Source: Methanomicrobia archaeon DTU008
GTDB taxonomy: Archaea > Thermoplasmatota > Thermoplasmata > Methanomassiliicoccales > Methanomassiliicoccaceae
Assembly (NCBI GenBank): GCA_001512965.1
Contig: LFRW01000024.1
Location: forward strand, 1 to 64,000
DNA length: 64,000 bases
Direction: 5' to 3'
Under the pieces are notes generated by a model. That model worked only from the letters and a program-made list of their open reading frames with translations. It was not told the origin of the DNA and did not search any database. Positions 38,318 to 48,212 of this stretch are shown here, piece by piece. Position numbers and translations under genes: made by a program. The stretch's first letter is position 1. Each line of letters begins with the position of its first letter.

Positions 38318-39271
38318 GTGGACGCATCATCGCTCATCGATTTCGCCAGGTTCAAGCCCCTTGCCGCATGGAGCCTCAGCTCGACCGCCCTCGGTGCATC
38401 GATGGCCGTCTTCCTCTCCGGGGGAAGGATCGATGACCCATGGCTCATGGCCGCGGCAGTGGTCTGCGTCGTGCTGATGCAATACGTAGCACATCCCCTT
38501 AACGACATCACCGACCTGGAGGCGGACCGGAGGGCGGCCATCGCCGCCACCGGAAGACGGAAGCCCCTGGTGGACGGCCCAGTCACCGTGGGGGAGGCGA
38601 AGGCATTGAGCGGGGCCCTGGTGGGCACCATCCTTCTCCTAATGGCAGGCCTCATATTGGTGCGTCCCGCACTGATAGTGCCAGCCTCCTACGGCATGTT
38701 CGCCCTGATGGGCTACAACCATTCCGCCATGCGGCTGTCGTACCGACCATACACCGAGCTCTACCTGGCCGCGCCGGTGAACGCGATCGCGGTACTGGTG
38801 ATCGCGTACATCGGTTCCGACGCCATCACGCCCCTCTCCATCCTGGTTGCCACTGCCTTCGGAATCGCGGCCAGCTCCCTCTTCGTGAGCATGATGAGCA
38901 TGGACTACCGCACGGACAAGGAGGCTGGAAAGAGGACGACCGTGGTCAAGCATCCTCGATGGCGGTGGTGTGAGGCGTTCCCGGCCCTTGGCCTCATCCC
39001 ATTCCTCGCATCCATCCCTCTCGCGTACTCGTCGATGAGCTACTGGGGGTTGGTGGCCTATGCCGCGCTGTCGACCGCGACCTTCCTGGCCCTGGCATCC
39101 CTCGGCCGAAGGGCGGACCGGGTCAGGATGGAACACATCGACCGCCCGGGTGGCCGGATGGAGGAGCGCAGCAACGACGTGCGGCTCAAGCAGCTGTACA
39201 TCTCCATACTGTACGCGGTGGGCCTGAGCGCCATTTTCCTTCAGCAGGGAGTGTGGAGCCATGGACCTTGA
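38318..39271 (+). CDS. UbiA-family prenyltransferase
   Basis: Multi-TM; VAHPLNDITDLEADRRAA and MMSMDYRTDKEAGKRT (two Asp-rich motifs). Confidence 0.85.
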   Translation: MDASSLIDFARFKPLAAWSLSSTALGASMAVFLSGGRIDDPWLMAAAVVCVVLMQYVAHPLNDITDLEADRRAAIAATGRRKPLVDGPVTVGEAKALSGALVGTILLLMAGLILVRPALIVPASYGMFALMGYNHSAMRLSYRPYTELYLAAPVNAIAVLVIAYIGSDAITPLSILVATAFGIAASSLFVSMMSMDYRTDKEAGKRTTVVKHPRWRWCEAFPALGLIPFLASIPLAYSSMSYWGLVAYAALSTATFLALASLGRRADRVRMEHIDRPGGRMEERSNDVRLKQLYISILYAVGLSAIFLQQGVWSHGP

Positions 39272-40178
39272 GACCTCATGTGTGAACCCTGCCATCGATG
39301 AAGGGCCGTTCGGGATGTTCCTATCCGCCGTCAGGGAGGGGATCGATTCCTCCATGAGACAGGCGCTGGAAGGGGTGGCGTCAAGAGATATCGAAGAGCA
39401 CCTCATGTGCGGCAAGCGATTGAGGGGCGGCTTGACGGTTCTCTTGCATGACGCGTTGGGCGGGACATCCCGATCGGCCGCGTTCGACCTGGCGGCCGCA
39501 GTGGAGATATCGCATGCCGTATGTCTGATAATCGACGATATGCTGGACAGGGACATCACCAGGAGGGACCTCCCAGCGGTCCACGTACATCTTGGCCTCA
39601 TGGGGGCGATCATGGAGGTATTTGGCCTGTTGTCCGTCCCGTATGGCATCGCTTCACGATACGGCGGACGGGCGGCCGGGAGGTTGGCCCATGCTCATCT
39701 CTTGATAGTGAAAGGGGCGAAGATGGAGATGGGCGACCTGGGCGATTCTTGGACGCATTACAGGGAGCTGACATCCCTCAAGACGGGGGAGCTTTTCGCC
39801 CTTGCGGCAGCATACGGCGCCTTGTCGGCAGGAGCGGAAGAAGAGGTCCTTGACGCCGCCTCGGAGTTCGGCAGAAGATGCGGGATCGCGCTCCAGATCG
39901 CAGACGACATGATGGACATGGACCGCGGTGCCGAGCCTCCCGGTTGCTCAGGCCCGATGCTGGCCCGTCTGCTCAGGATGGACGAGGAAGGGGTCAGGAC
40001 CGGCCATCGCATGCTAGATGCGTCCGTGAAGGAGGCGCGGGAGGCCGCCGCCACCTTGATATCCCTCTCGCCTGGAACAGATGCGGCGCTCCACGGGTGC
40101 GTTCTCGGAGCGCCGGAGGAGATGGTCCGCATGATGCTCGGTGAACGGCACCTTCTGCCAGCCAGGGACAAGGGATAA
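39261..40178 (+). CDS. Polyprenyl synthetase (trans-isoprenyl diphosphate synthase)
   Basis: GKRLRGGLTVLLHDALG, IIDDMLDRDITRRD, LKTGELFALA, LQIADDMMDMD. Confidence 0.9.
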   Translation: MDLETSCVNPAIDEGPFGMFLSAVREGIDSSMRQALEGVASRDIEEHLMCGKRLRGGLTVLLHDALGGTSRSAAFDLAAAVEISHAVCLIIDDMLDRDITRRDLPAVHVHLGLMGAIMEVFGLLSVPYGIASRYGGRAAGRLAHAHLLIVKGAKMEMGDLGDSWTHYRELTSLKTGELFALAAAYGALSAGAEEEVLDAASEFGRRCGIALQIADDMMDMDRGAEPPGCSGPMLARLLRMDEEGVRTGHRMLDASVKEAREAAATLISLSPGTDAALHGCVLGAPEEMVRMMLGERHLLPARDKG

Positions 40179-40204
40179 ATACATACGACAAACTGGGAAA
40201 ACAG

Positions 40205-41500
40205 ATGTTCGGCTCGACGCAGGGGAGCTTCGAAAGACACTTGAACGCAATGGGCTCGGCAGGCGTTCTGGAAGTGCCCAAGGGTTCCCTCTGCATCATA
40301 TGCAAGGGCTCCCGCAACCTGTGCGGCAAAGAGCGCTGCCCCCTCATGGTCAAGTTCTATTCTCGCTCCAAGACCCGAAGGATGATCGACACGCTGGACC
40401 TTGCCGGCATGTCCCCGCCGGGCATATTCGTGGGACGTTACGGCTACCCCAAGGTCGAGGTGGGCCCGCTGGTCCCGCCGTTCATGGGCGACACTGCGAT
40501 GATGGACACGCCCGAGCTATGGGTGGGCAAGAGCATAGACGAGATAGTGGACTTCCGCTTCTCCCTGGTGAGGGGAAAGCATCGCATCGATGCCTGCAAC
40601 TTCGACAAGGGGGGAAGGATCGTCGACCTGACGAGGGACCTCGCCCTTTCCTCCGATCCACTTGAAGTGGAAGCGAGGTTCCACAAGCGGCCCAGCGGAC
40701 GCCTGGTCTTGGACGACGAGGTTCAACCGTTCGGGCCATCGGCTTGGCTCAAGGACCTATCGGTGGGCAACCCCAGGTACGACCACCGGGTGGAGAAGGC
40801 GTTCTATGACACCGACCTCAAGGCGACGGAGGCCGTCCGGGACCTGTACCAGAGGGGCGTCATGATATCCAAGATCCAGAAGGCGTTCTCGGTCGGCGCA
40901 TTGGGCGTAGGGAAGAATCGCAGGTTCGTCCCCACCAGGTGGACCATCACCGCGGTGGACGACATCCTGGGCAAGGGCCTTCTCCAGGACACCCGGCACA
41001 ACCCGATACTGGATGAATGGAGGGTGTACGACTGGTATCAGCTCGACAATCGCTGGAGCATCCTCCTCATGCCCACATCGTGGCGATACGAGCTCATAGA
41101 GGCCTGGTATCCCAACACCGCCTGGAACCCGACGGGGAGGGAGGTGGAGATCATCAGCGACCACGAGTTCTTCAACGGACGGAAGGAATATGCGCACATC
41201 GGCGGCTGCTATTATGCGGCCCGCCTTGCCGTGAACGAGCTGCTTACCAGGGAAAGGAAGCAGGCGGGCGCGGTCATATTCCGGGAGGCACATCCAGGAT
41301 ACATCATGCCGGTGGGCGTATGGAACGTGAGGGAGAACGTCAGGGCAGCCCTGACGACCACGCCGAGCAGGTTCGAGACGCTCCAGCAGGCCCTGGCACA
41401 CATCTCTGGCCGGATGGAGATACCGATGGAGACCTGGATCGCCAACAGCGGCATCCTCCGGGACCTTCTGACGCAGAGAAGGATCGACGACTATGTCTAG
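40205..41500 (+). CDS. Nre-family DNA repair protein
   Basis: CIICKGSRNLCGKERCPLM, PPGIFVGRYGYPKVEVGPL, FGPSAWLKDLSVGNPRYD; C-terminal QRRIDDYV resembles a PIP box. Confidence 0.88.
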   Translation: MFGSTQGSFERHLNAMGSAGVLEVPKGSLCIICKGSRNLCGKERCPLMVKFYSRSKTRRMIDTLDLAGMSPPGIFVGRYGYPKVEVGPLVPPFMGDTAMMDTPELWVGKSIDEIVDFRFSLVRGKHRIDACNFDKGGRIVDLTRDLALSSDPLEVEARFHKRPSGRLVLDDEVQPFGPSAWLKDLSVGNPRYDHRVEKAFYDTDLKATEAVRDLYQRGVMISKIQKAFSVGALGVGKNRRFVPTRWTITAVDDILGKGLLQDTRHNPILDEWRVYDWYQLDNRWSILLMPTSWRYELIEAWYPNTAWNPTGREVEIISDHEFFNGRKEYAHIGGCYYAARLAVNELLTRERKQAGAVIFREAHPGYIMPVGVWNVRENVRAALTTTPSRFETLQQALAHISGRMEIPMETWIANSGILRDLLTQRRIDDYV

Positions 41501-42326
41501 CCTTGACTCCTTCCTCTCCGATGAGCGTTGTCCGCAGAACGTCAGCATGGTCAAGGCCACTGTGGCCCTGTCGCCGTCCCGCCTTCCAGGCCTCGACCTG
41601 GCCCTGAATCCCTATACCGGGTGTGGCCACGGATGCGTCTATTGCTACGCACCATATATCATGAGGAGGGACGTGGAGGGATGGAGCCGCAACATCTCGG
41701 CGAAGATGAACCTGCCCCTGCTGCTCGACCGGGAGCTGATACGCAAGAAGGGCATGATCGGACTGGGAACGGTCACCGACCCATACCAGCCGGTCGAGGA
41801 AGGGCTGCTGCTGACCCGCCGATGCCTTGAGATGCTGGTGAAGCATCATGCCAGGGTGAGCGTGCTCACAAAATCGTCCCTGGTGGCCAGGGACGCCGAT
41901 CTGCTCTCGCGCCTCTCCGATTCCGAGGTCGGGATAACCATCACCACGATCGATGATGACCTTGCAGCGATGCTCGAGCCCTGCGCGTCGCCGCCATCGA
42001 AGAGGTTGGATGCGATGCGTTCTCTGCACGATGAGGGTGTGAACGTCTATGCCTTCATCGGACCCATCGTTCCCGCGTTCGCCGATAGCGACCTTGACCT
42101 TCTATTGAGGTCGGTGCGCGATGCAGGGGCCTCGATGGTGATGATAGACCGCCTCAATCTGCGTCCAGGGATGAAGGCCAGAATGCTGGCGAGAGCGAAG
42201 GCCGATCCCTCCCTCGAGCAGATTCTGGAATTGCACATCGAGGATGAAGGATATTATCGCTCGATGATCGCCCGGGTCAAGGACATATGCAGCGGGCTAG
42301 GCCTGGAATGCCGTGATGCGTTCTGA
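41493..42326 (+). CDS. Radical SAM protein, SPL (spore photoproduct lyase)-like
   Basis: LNPYTGCGHGCVYCYAPYIMRRD; LGTVTDPYQPVEEGLLLTRRCLEML; 8-nt overlap with nre. Confidence 0.85.
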   Translation: MSSLDSFLSDERCPQNVSMVKATVALSPSRLPGLDLALNPYTGCGHGCVYCYAPYIMRRDVEGWSRNISAKMNLPLLLDRELIRKKGMIGLGTVTDPYQPVEEGLLLTRRCLEMLVKHHARVSVLTKSSLVARDADLLSRLSDSEVGITITTIDDDLAAMLEPCASPPSKRLDAMRSLHDEGVNVYAFIGPIVPAFADSDLDLLLRSVRDAGASMVMIDRLNLRPGMKARMLARAKADPSLEQILELHIEDEGYYRSMIARVKDICSGLGLECRDAF

Positions 42327-42427
42327 TCCCCATGGCGATCGCGGCGGCCCTAGCGGGCCAAGGCAAGTCCCCGTCCGAGGAAACGGTCATCCACATGATT
42401 TCTTGCCAGGGGAAACTGGAGTAATAG

Positions 42428-42468
42428 TTATATAGAAGCGATAAAATATCGTGGGCTCGAAAGGAGGT
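42428..42468 (+). promoter_or_regulatory. TATA box (TTATATA 42428-42434) and RBS (AAGGAGGT 42461-42468) of thermosome gene
   Basis: 40 nt and 5 nt upstream of ATG 42474. Confidence 0.6.
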
Positions 42469-42473
42469 TCAGA

Positions 42474-44120
42474 ATGGCATATTCACTAGGACAAAGCCAA
42501 CCGATCATTGTGCTCAAAGAGGGCACTGAGAGGACCAAGAACCGCGAGGCTCAGTCGAACAACATCGCTGCCGCCCGCGCCATTGCCGACGCTGTACGTT
42601 CGACATTGGGGCCCAAGGGCATGGACAAGATGCTGGTCGACTCCCTCGGCGACGTCGTCATCACCAACGATGGCGTGACCATCCTGAAGGAGATCGATGT
42701 CCAGCACCCTGCGGCTAAGATGATCGTAGAGGTCGCCAAGACCCAGGACACCGAGTGTGGTGACGGCACCACCACTTCTGTCGTGCTAGCCGGTGAGCTG
42801 CTCAAGAAGGCCGAACAGCTCATCGACTCCAACGTCCACCCGACCGTCATCGCCAACGGGTACAAGCTCGCCGCTGCAGAGGCCGTGAGGATCCTCGAGA
42901 ACATCGCCGTCCCCATCGAGGACGATGAGGGCCTGATCAAGGTGGCTATGACCGCCATGACCGGAAAGTCGGTGGGCGGAGAGGGAAGGGCCCTTTCCGA
43001 GCTTTCCGTAAAGGCGGCGAAGGCGGTCGCTGAAGAGCGCAACGGAAAGCTCATCGTAGACGTCGACAACATCAAGGTGGAGAAGAAGACCGGTGGCGCC
43101 ATCTCCGACACCGAGCTGATCAACGGTCTGATCATCGACAAGGAGAAGGTCCACCCCAGGATGCCTCGCTTTGTCAGCAAGGCCAAGATAGCCATCCTAT
43201 CCTCTGCTCTCGAGATCAAGAAGACCGAGGTCGAGGCCAAGATCCAGATTCGTGACCCTGCCTCTATGCAGCGCTTCCTCGACGAGGAGGAGAAGACCCT
43301 GAAGGGCATGGTGGACAAGATCAAGTCCGTTGGCGCCAACGTGGTCTTCTGCCAGAAGGGAATGGACGACCTCGTTCAGCACTATCTTGCCAAGGCTGGC
43401 ATCTACGCCTGCCGCCGCCTGAAGGAATCTGATATCGAGAAGATCGCCAAGGCCACCGGCGGTAACATCATCGGCAACCTGGATTCTATCACCGAGGCCG
43501 ACCTTGGATACGCTGAACTGGTCGAGGAGCGCAAGGTCGGAGAGGAATGGATGACCTTCATCACTGGCTGCCAGAGCCCCAAGGCCATCAGCATCCTCGT
43601 CCGTGGCGGTACCGAGCACGTGATCGATGAGGTCGAGAGGGCCTTGCACGACGCTCTAAGGGTCGTCGGCGTCGCCATGGAGGATGGCAAGGTCGTTGCC
43701 GGTGGAGGAGCACCAGAGATCGAGATGTCCTTGAAGCTGAGCGACTACGCCTCTGCTGTTGGCGGTCGTGAACAGCTCGCCGTTCGAGCCTTCGCCGAGG
43801 CCTTGGAGATCATCCCCTGGGCCCTCGCTGAGAACGCTGGTCTTGACCCCATCGACATTGTCATCGAGCTCAAGAAGGCCCACAGCCAGGAGAATGGCGC
43901 CCATATGGGTCTGGACCTTACCACCGGCGAGCCCGCCAACATGCTGGACCTGGATGTCATCGAGCCTCTAAGGGTGAAGACCCAGGCCATCGACTCCGCG
44001 ACCGAGGTCGCTTCTATGATCCTCAGGATCGATGATATCATCGCCGCTCGTCGCGCTCCTCCAGCGGGAGATGGCGGCAGGAAGATGCCGCAAGACATGG
44101 GCATGGACGGAATGATGTAA
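42474..44120 (+). CDS. thsA: Thermosome subunit (group II chaperonin)
   Basis: [68 protein letters not shown]-terminal GMDGMM. Confidence 0.97.
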   Translation: MAYSLGQSQPIIVLKEGTERTKNREAQSNNIAAARAIADAVRSTLGPKGMDKMLVDSLGDVVITNDGVTILKEIDVQHPAAKMIVEVAKTQDTECGDGTTTSVVLAGELLKKAEQLIDSNVHPTVIANGYKLAAAEAVRILENIAVPIEDDEGLIKVAMTAMTGKSVGGEGRALSELSVKAAKAVAEERNGKLIVDVDNIKVEKKTGGAISDTELINGLIIDKEKVHPRMPRFVSKAKIAILSSALEIKKTEVEAKIQIRDPASMQRFLDEEEKTLKGMVDKIKSVGANVVFCQKGMDDLVQHYLAKAGIYACRRLKESDIEKIAKATGGNIIGNLDSITEADLGYAELVEERKVGEEWMTFITGCQSPKAISILVRGGTEHVIDEVERALHDALRVVGVAMEDGKVVAGGGAPEIEMSLKLSDYASAVGGREQLAVRAFAEALEIIPWALAENAGLDPIDIVIELKKAHSQENGAHMGLDLTTGEPANMLDLDVIEPLRVKTQAIDSATEVASMILRIDDIIAARRAPPAGDGGRKMPQDMGMDGMM

Positions 44121-44137
44121 GCGCCGATCGACGGCGC
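44121..44137 (+). terminator. GC hairpin GCGCCG-atcga-CGGCGC followed by T-rich tract
   Basis: Immediately after thermosome stop, followed by ctttctcttttacttttt. Confidence 0.55.
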
Positions 44138-44263
44138 TAAAACGCTTTCAATCCCCTTTCTCTTTTACTTTTTTACTTCAAAAATAAAGATTCAAAAAAT
44201 AACCAACATAAGAATTTTGTTTTTTTATATTGTACCCCTCATCAAACACATAAGGTGGATTCG

Positions 44264-45793
44264 ATGAGGAAAAACGGTACCGCCATCGCAGTGGTATTGC
44301 TCGTAGCGATGTTCATGATGAGTATCATGGTCGTGCCACAGCCACTGCGGGAGAGGTAACTCCATCCGATGTCGTGAAAAAGGCCGTCGGAAAGAAGGTC
44401 TTTTGAGAGAGGACCTAAAGCCCTTAATGGAGAGACCGTGGGGAAGCTTCTCTCCCCATTCAACTGTAAAGTGAACGACTTCTGCGCTTCTTTGGACTCG
44501 AGATCATTCGCTCTTATACATAAAGGAGACGGGACGGAGGAATCCCGCATCCATTTCAAGTTAGCGGATAAGTATCGTGCATCCTTCTTTGTCAATGTGA
44601 CCATGGACCTGTCCGAGGCCGGTCAGTATGTCATCACCGGTAAGGACCTGGACGATCTTGGAAAGGCGGTCAACGAGACCGTGCACAAAAACGGTACGGA
44701 TGAGATCGATTGGGAGTTCATCCGCGGCATCGGCTATTGCGGCTGGGAGTTCGTCCGTGAAAAGTTGGGATTCAGCGTCTGGGACATCTTCCAGATGGAT
44801 TCAGAGCTTAAAACGATCCTGCTGAATTACAACCTTGACTACGCATTGATCATCGACGGTATCATCATATATGATACGGAGACCGAGGTGATCAAGTGTC
44901 TAGACCTGGAGGTGCACGCCGCGCTCTTATTGCACATCAAGGTACGGAACATCCCAAAAGTAATGGTGATCGAATTCACCACGCCTGAAGATGTTACCCA
45001 TACTATCGACCTGTCCTACCTGGACTTCGAACTGGAGATGAAGAGCCTCTTCGATGCGGAGATACATGCTGCCTTCCCACAACTGGAGGGTCTATCGCAT
45101 GCAATACCTTATGAGCCCTCACATCTCGAGAGGCTGTTCGCTGGTTCCAGCTTGCTTGACGGTGATATGATCGACACGGTAATGGCGATCTACACACCTC
45201 TACTGAAATCATCTCAAGATAACGGTCTGCTCCAGGACATTATTATTGTCACGGGCACCATGGAAGGATTCTTCAATGCCACTGGAAGCCCCCAATCGCT
45301 GGAACAGAGGATACTGGAGGAAGGGTTCCCGTTCATCCTTGATAATATCTATATTGGAACCTACCAGGTGACGAATGGCCAGATCTATGGTATCATCCCG
45401 GTCTCAGGCCCCTTGAACCTGGATGGGATTTACACTCTCTTTCTCCCATCCGAGATAGTCGATCACCTTGAGGACAACTCCGTGCTAGATAGAGTGGTTC
45501 CGAGGCTCAAGAACATAGTTCCGGTGATTGATGACGTGGACGAGGCGATGAATGAATTCATGTCCATATCGGAATACAGGGACGAGGTGGTCAAGCAGAT
45601 CAAGGGAGCGACCGATGATCCATCCGATCCCGGTTCCCCGGATGTGCCTTCCAACGATTCCGGTGACGGAGGAAAGAATGGCAAGGTCGATAATCAAGGA
45701 GCCATCGTCCTGGTCATAGGGATCGTGGCCATCGCTGCGATAGCCGCCATCATGACCGTGGTGCTATACCGGGAAGAAGGCCGCAAGGAATGA
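44264..45793 (+). pseudogene. Secreted, C-terminally membrane-anchored protein of unknown function with N-terminal frame disruption (track ORF 44438..45793)
   Basis: Signal peptide MRKNGTAIAVVLLVAMFMMSIMVV at 44264, TAA at 44357; ectodomain resumes in the same frame; C-terminal TM GAIVLVIGIVAIAAIAAIMTVVLYREEGRK. Confidence 0.6.
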
Positions 45794-45797
45794 TGAA

Positions 45798-45812
45798 GAG
45801 GGCAAAGCCCTC
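45798..45812 (+). terminator. Hairpin GAGGGC-aaa-GCCCTC followed by TCTCTCTTTTTC
   Basis: Directly downstream of the secreted-protein gene. Confidence 0.55.
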
Positions 45813-45905
45813 TCTCTCTTTTTCATCTTTTCAATTATGCTCTTGATGATGGAACGGATGATCAATAGATAAAAATAAAGTTTGTAAAGTGATTAGCTTT
45901 ATAAT

Positions 45906-46340
45906 TTACAATAGCTCAATCTTTCCTCTCTTCCCCTTCGCGATATCAAGGCCGAACTCGGTCTGCTTGGTATAACAGTCAGTCAGCTTCAGCTGGGTGC
46001 CGATCTCTATCTTCATCTCCTCAGGTAGGTCCACATCCTCATCCCAAAGGGTCAGGCGGCATGTTCCGGTCTCGTCCTCGATATTTATGTTCCTGACCTT
46101 ACCCTCACCGCCACTCCTCTTCTGGAAGGTCTTGGTCTCATTTATCCGAGTGACCTTGACCACGACAGACACTTCTTCCTTGTCACCGATATCGGCTATC
46201 TTCTTGATGGATGCCATATTGCTCTCCTCTTCCAACTTGGCCATTCGGCGAAGGACCTCGTCATTGAGCAGACCGCCGAACTCTCGGCGAAGCTCCGCCA
46301 CCTTTGCCTCAAGGTCCCCGTTCATGCTTCTCTCGATCAT
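45906..46340 (-). CDS. OB-fold nucleic-acid-binding protein (RPA/SSB-like, single OB fold)
   Basis: IGDKEEVSVVVKVTRINETKTFQKRSGGEGKVRNINIEDETGTCRLTLWDEDVDL. Confidence 0.82.
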   Translation of the reverse strand: MIERSMNGDLEAKVAELRREFGGLLNDEVLRRMAKLEEESNMASIKKIADIGDKEEVSVVVKVTRINETKTFQKRSGGEGKVRNINIEDETGTCRLTLWDEDVDLPEEMKIEIGTQLKLTDCYTKQTEFGLDIAKGKRGKIELL

Positions 46341-46510
46341 GGCGGGATTCTAATTAACACTACTGGTAGCTGGGCTGTATATATTTTATGCAATTATTGA
46401 TACAAGTGGATGAATTAACGCTCGACGCTTGATTGCATTTCGGACAATGCTCTTATTGATACAGAACGATACCCCCGGCGGGATGCATTCGAACCATCTT
46501 CACCTATCGT

Positions 46511-47365
46511 TTGAGTTCATGGTCACGGAGGGATGTATTGCGCGCTGCCATCTATGCTAGGGTGTCCACCGAAGATCAGGCGCGTGAAGGGTACAGCATC
46601 CCCTCCCAGCTAAAGAGGCTGCATGCTTATTGCAAGGCCAAAGGCTGGACCGTTGCCGGGGAGTTCGTGGACGAGGGGTACTCGGGAAGAACCACCGACC
46701 GCCCTGCCTACAAACGGATGATGGAGAGCAAGGACGATTGGGATGTTCTCCTCGTCCTGAAGATGGACCGCATCCACCGCGATTCCCAGAACTTCGCGGC
46801 CATGATGGACAACCTCAACGCATGGGGCAAGCAGTTCAACTCCATGCAGGAGAAGTTCGACACCACCACCGCAATGGGCCGGTTCGTCATGGACATCATT
46901 CAGCGAATTGCTCAGCTAGAGAGCGAGCAGATAGGCGAGCGGGTCAAGGTGGGGATGCTTCAGAAGGCCAAATCTGCCTCTGGCTATCTTGGTTCGGGCG
47001 TCCCGTTCGGGTATGATATCGTGGACGGGCGATTGATCCTCAGGGAAGATGAGGCCGAGATCGTTCGATTCATCTATCGCTCGTACTTGTACGGTCGCTC
47101 CCTGTCGGAAATTGCTGATTCCTTGAACGAAAGAGGCATACCCACCAAGAAGGGCAAGGTATGGAAGAAGCAGACGGTGAGCAACATCCTACGCAATCCT
47201 CTATACGCTGGATATGTGGTCTGGGATGACATCGTCTTCTCGCTCGGGCATGAGGCCGTTATCACTCCGGAACGATTCAACGTCGTGCAGGGCATGATGG
47301 AAGGGCGTCGTAGAAGTCCGAACTGCGCGCCGTCCCATCGGCGCCTGGAGGTCGTGAATGCTTAG
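46511..47365 (+). CDS. Serine recombinase (resolvase + Recombinase domain), first of a pair
   Basis: AAIYARVSTEDQAREGYSIPSQ, LVLKMDRIHRDSQNFAAMM, SLSEIADSLNERGIPTKKGKVWKKQTVSNILRNPLYAGYVVW. Confidence 0.95.
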   Translation: MSSWSRRDVLRAAIYARVSTEDQAREGYSIPSQLKRLHAYCKAKGWTVAGEFVDEGYSGRTTDRPAYKRMMESKDDWDVLLVLKMDRIHRDSQNFAAMMDNLNAWGKQFNSMQEKFDTTTAMGRFVMDIIQRIAQLESEQIGERVKVGMLQKAKSASGYLGSGVPFGYDIVDGRLILREDEAEIVRFIYRSYLYGRSLSEIADSLNERGIPTKKGKVWKKQTVSNILRNPLYAGYVVWDDIVFSLGHEAVITPERFNVVQGMMEGRRRSPNCAPSHRRLEVVNA

Positions 47366-48173
47366 AGTGGCTATCTATACCCGTGTCTCCACCGATGACC
47401 AGGCCGAGGAGGGTTACTCTCTGGAGGCCCAGATGGAGCGCCTGGAGGCGTACTGCGAAGCCCAGGGCTGGGAGGTGGCGGAGAAATACGTGGACGACGG
47501 CTTCAGCGGAAGATCGGTGAAACGGCCAGCATACCAGCGCATGATGGATGAGAGGGACAGATGGGACGCCATCCTGGTCATGAAGATGGATAGGATCCAT
47601 CGCAACTCCAAGAACTTCATGGTGATGATGGAGAACCTGGAGAGATGGGGAAAGCAGTTCATGTCCATGCAGGAGGAGCTGGATACATCGTCGGCCATGG
47701 GTCGCTTCGTCGTGGACATCATTCAGCGATTGGCCCAGCTGGAGAGCGAGCAGATAGGTGAGAGGACATACTCTGGCATGGCGCAGAAGGCGGAGTCGGG
47801 AGGAATGCTTGGCCTCTTCCCACCGTTCGGCTACAGGGTCAAGGACAAGGAACTGGTCGTGGTGGAGGAGGAGGCCGAGGTTGTCAGGGACCTCTATCGT
47901 CGATACTGCGCCGGCGAGACGATGGCCGATCTGGCCGAATCCCTAAACAAACATGGGATCAGGACCAGGAAGGGCAACCGCTGGACGCTGTACTCCGTCC
48001 GGCACATCCTTCATAACCCCATCTATGCAGGATTCCGCCGATGGGATGGGATACTGGTAAGGAGCAAGCATCCCTCGATAATCGACGTAAAGTTGTTCAA
48101 CGACGCCCAGTTGGTCGCCGCCGATAGGACGAAGGATCCGAGATTCAAGAGCGCTTCCACGTTACCTCTCTGA
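47358..48173 (+). CDS. Serine recombinase (resolvase + Recombinase domain), second of a pair
   Basis: VAIYTRVSTDDQAEEGYSLEAQ, LVMKMDRIHRNSKNF, LAESLNKHGIRTRKGNRWTLYSVRHILHNPIYAGFRRW; 8-nt overlap with the upstream paralogue. Confidence 0.95.
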   Translation: MLRVAIYTRVSTDDQAEEGYSLEAQMERLEAYCEAQGWEVAEKYVDDGFSGRSVKRPAYQRMMDERDRWDAILVMKMDRIHRNSKNFMVMMENLERWGKQFMSMQEELDTSSAMGRFVVDIIQRLAQLESEQIGERTYSGMAQKAESGGMLGLFPPFGYRVKDKELVVVEEEAEVVRDLYRRYCAGETMADLAESLNKHGIRTRKGNRWTLYSVRHILHNPIYAGFRRWDGILVRSKHPSIIDVKLFNDAQLVAADRTKDPRFKSASTLPL

Positions 48174-48212
48174 CCTTCATCTATTTGAATCTCCGATGGG
48201 ATTAGGTGTTCA

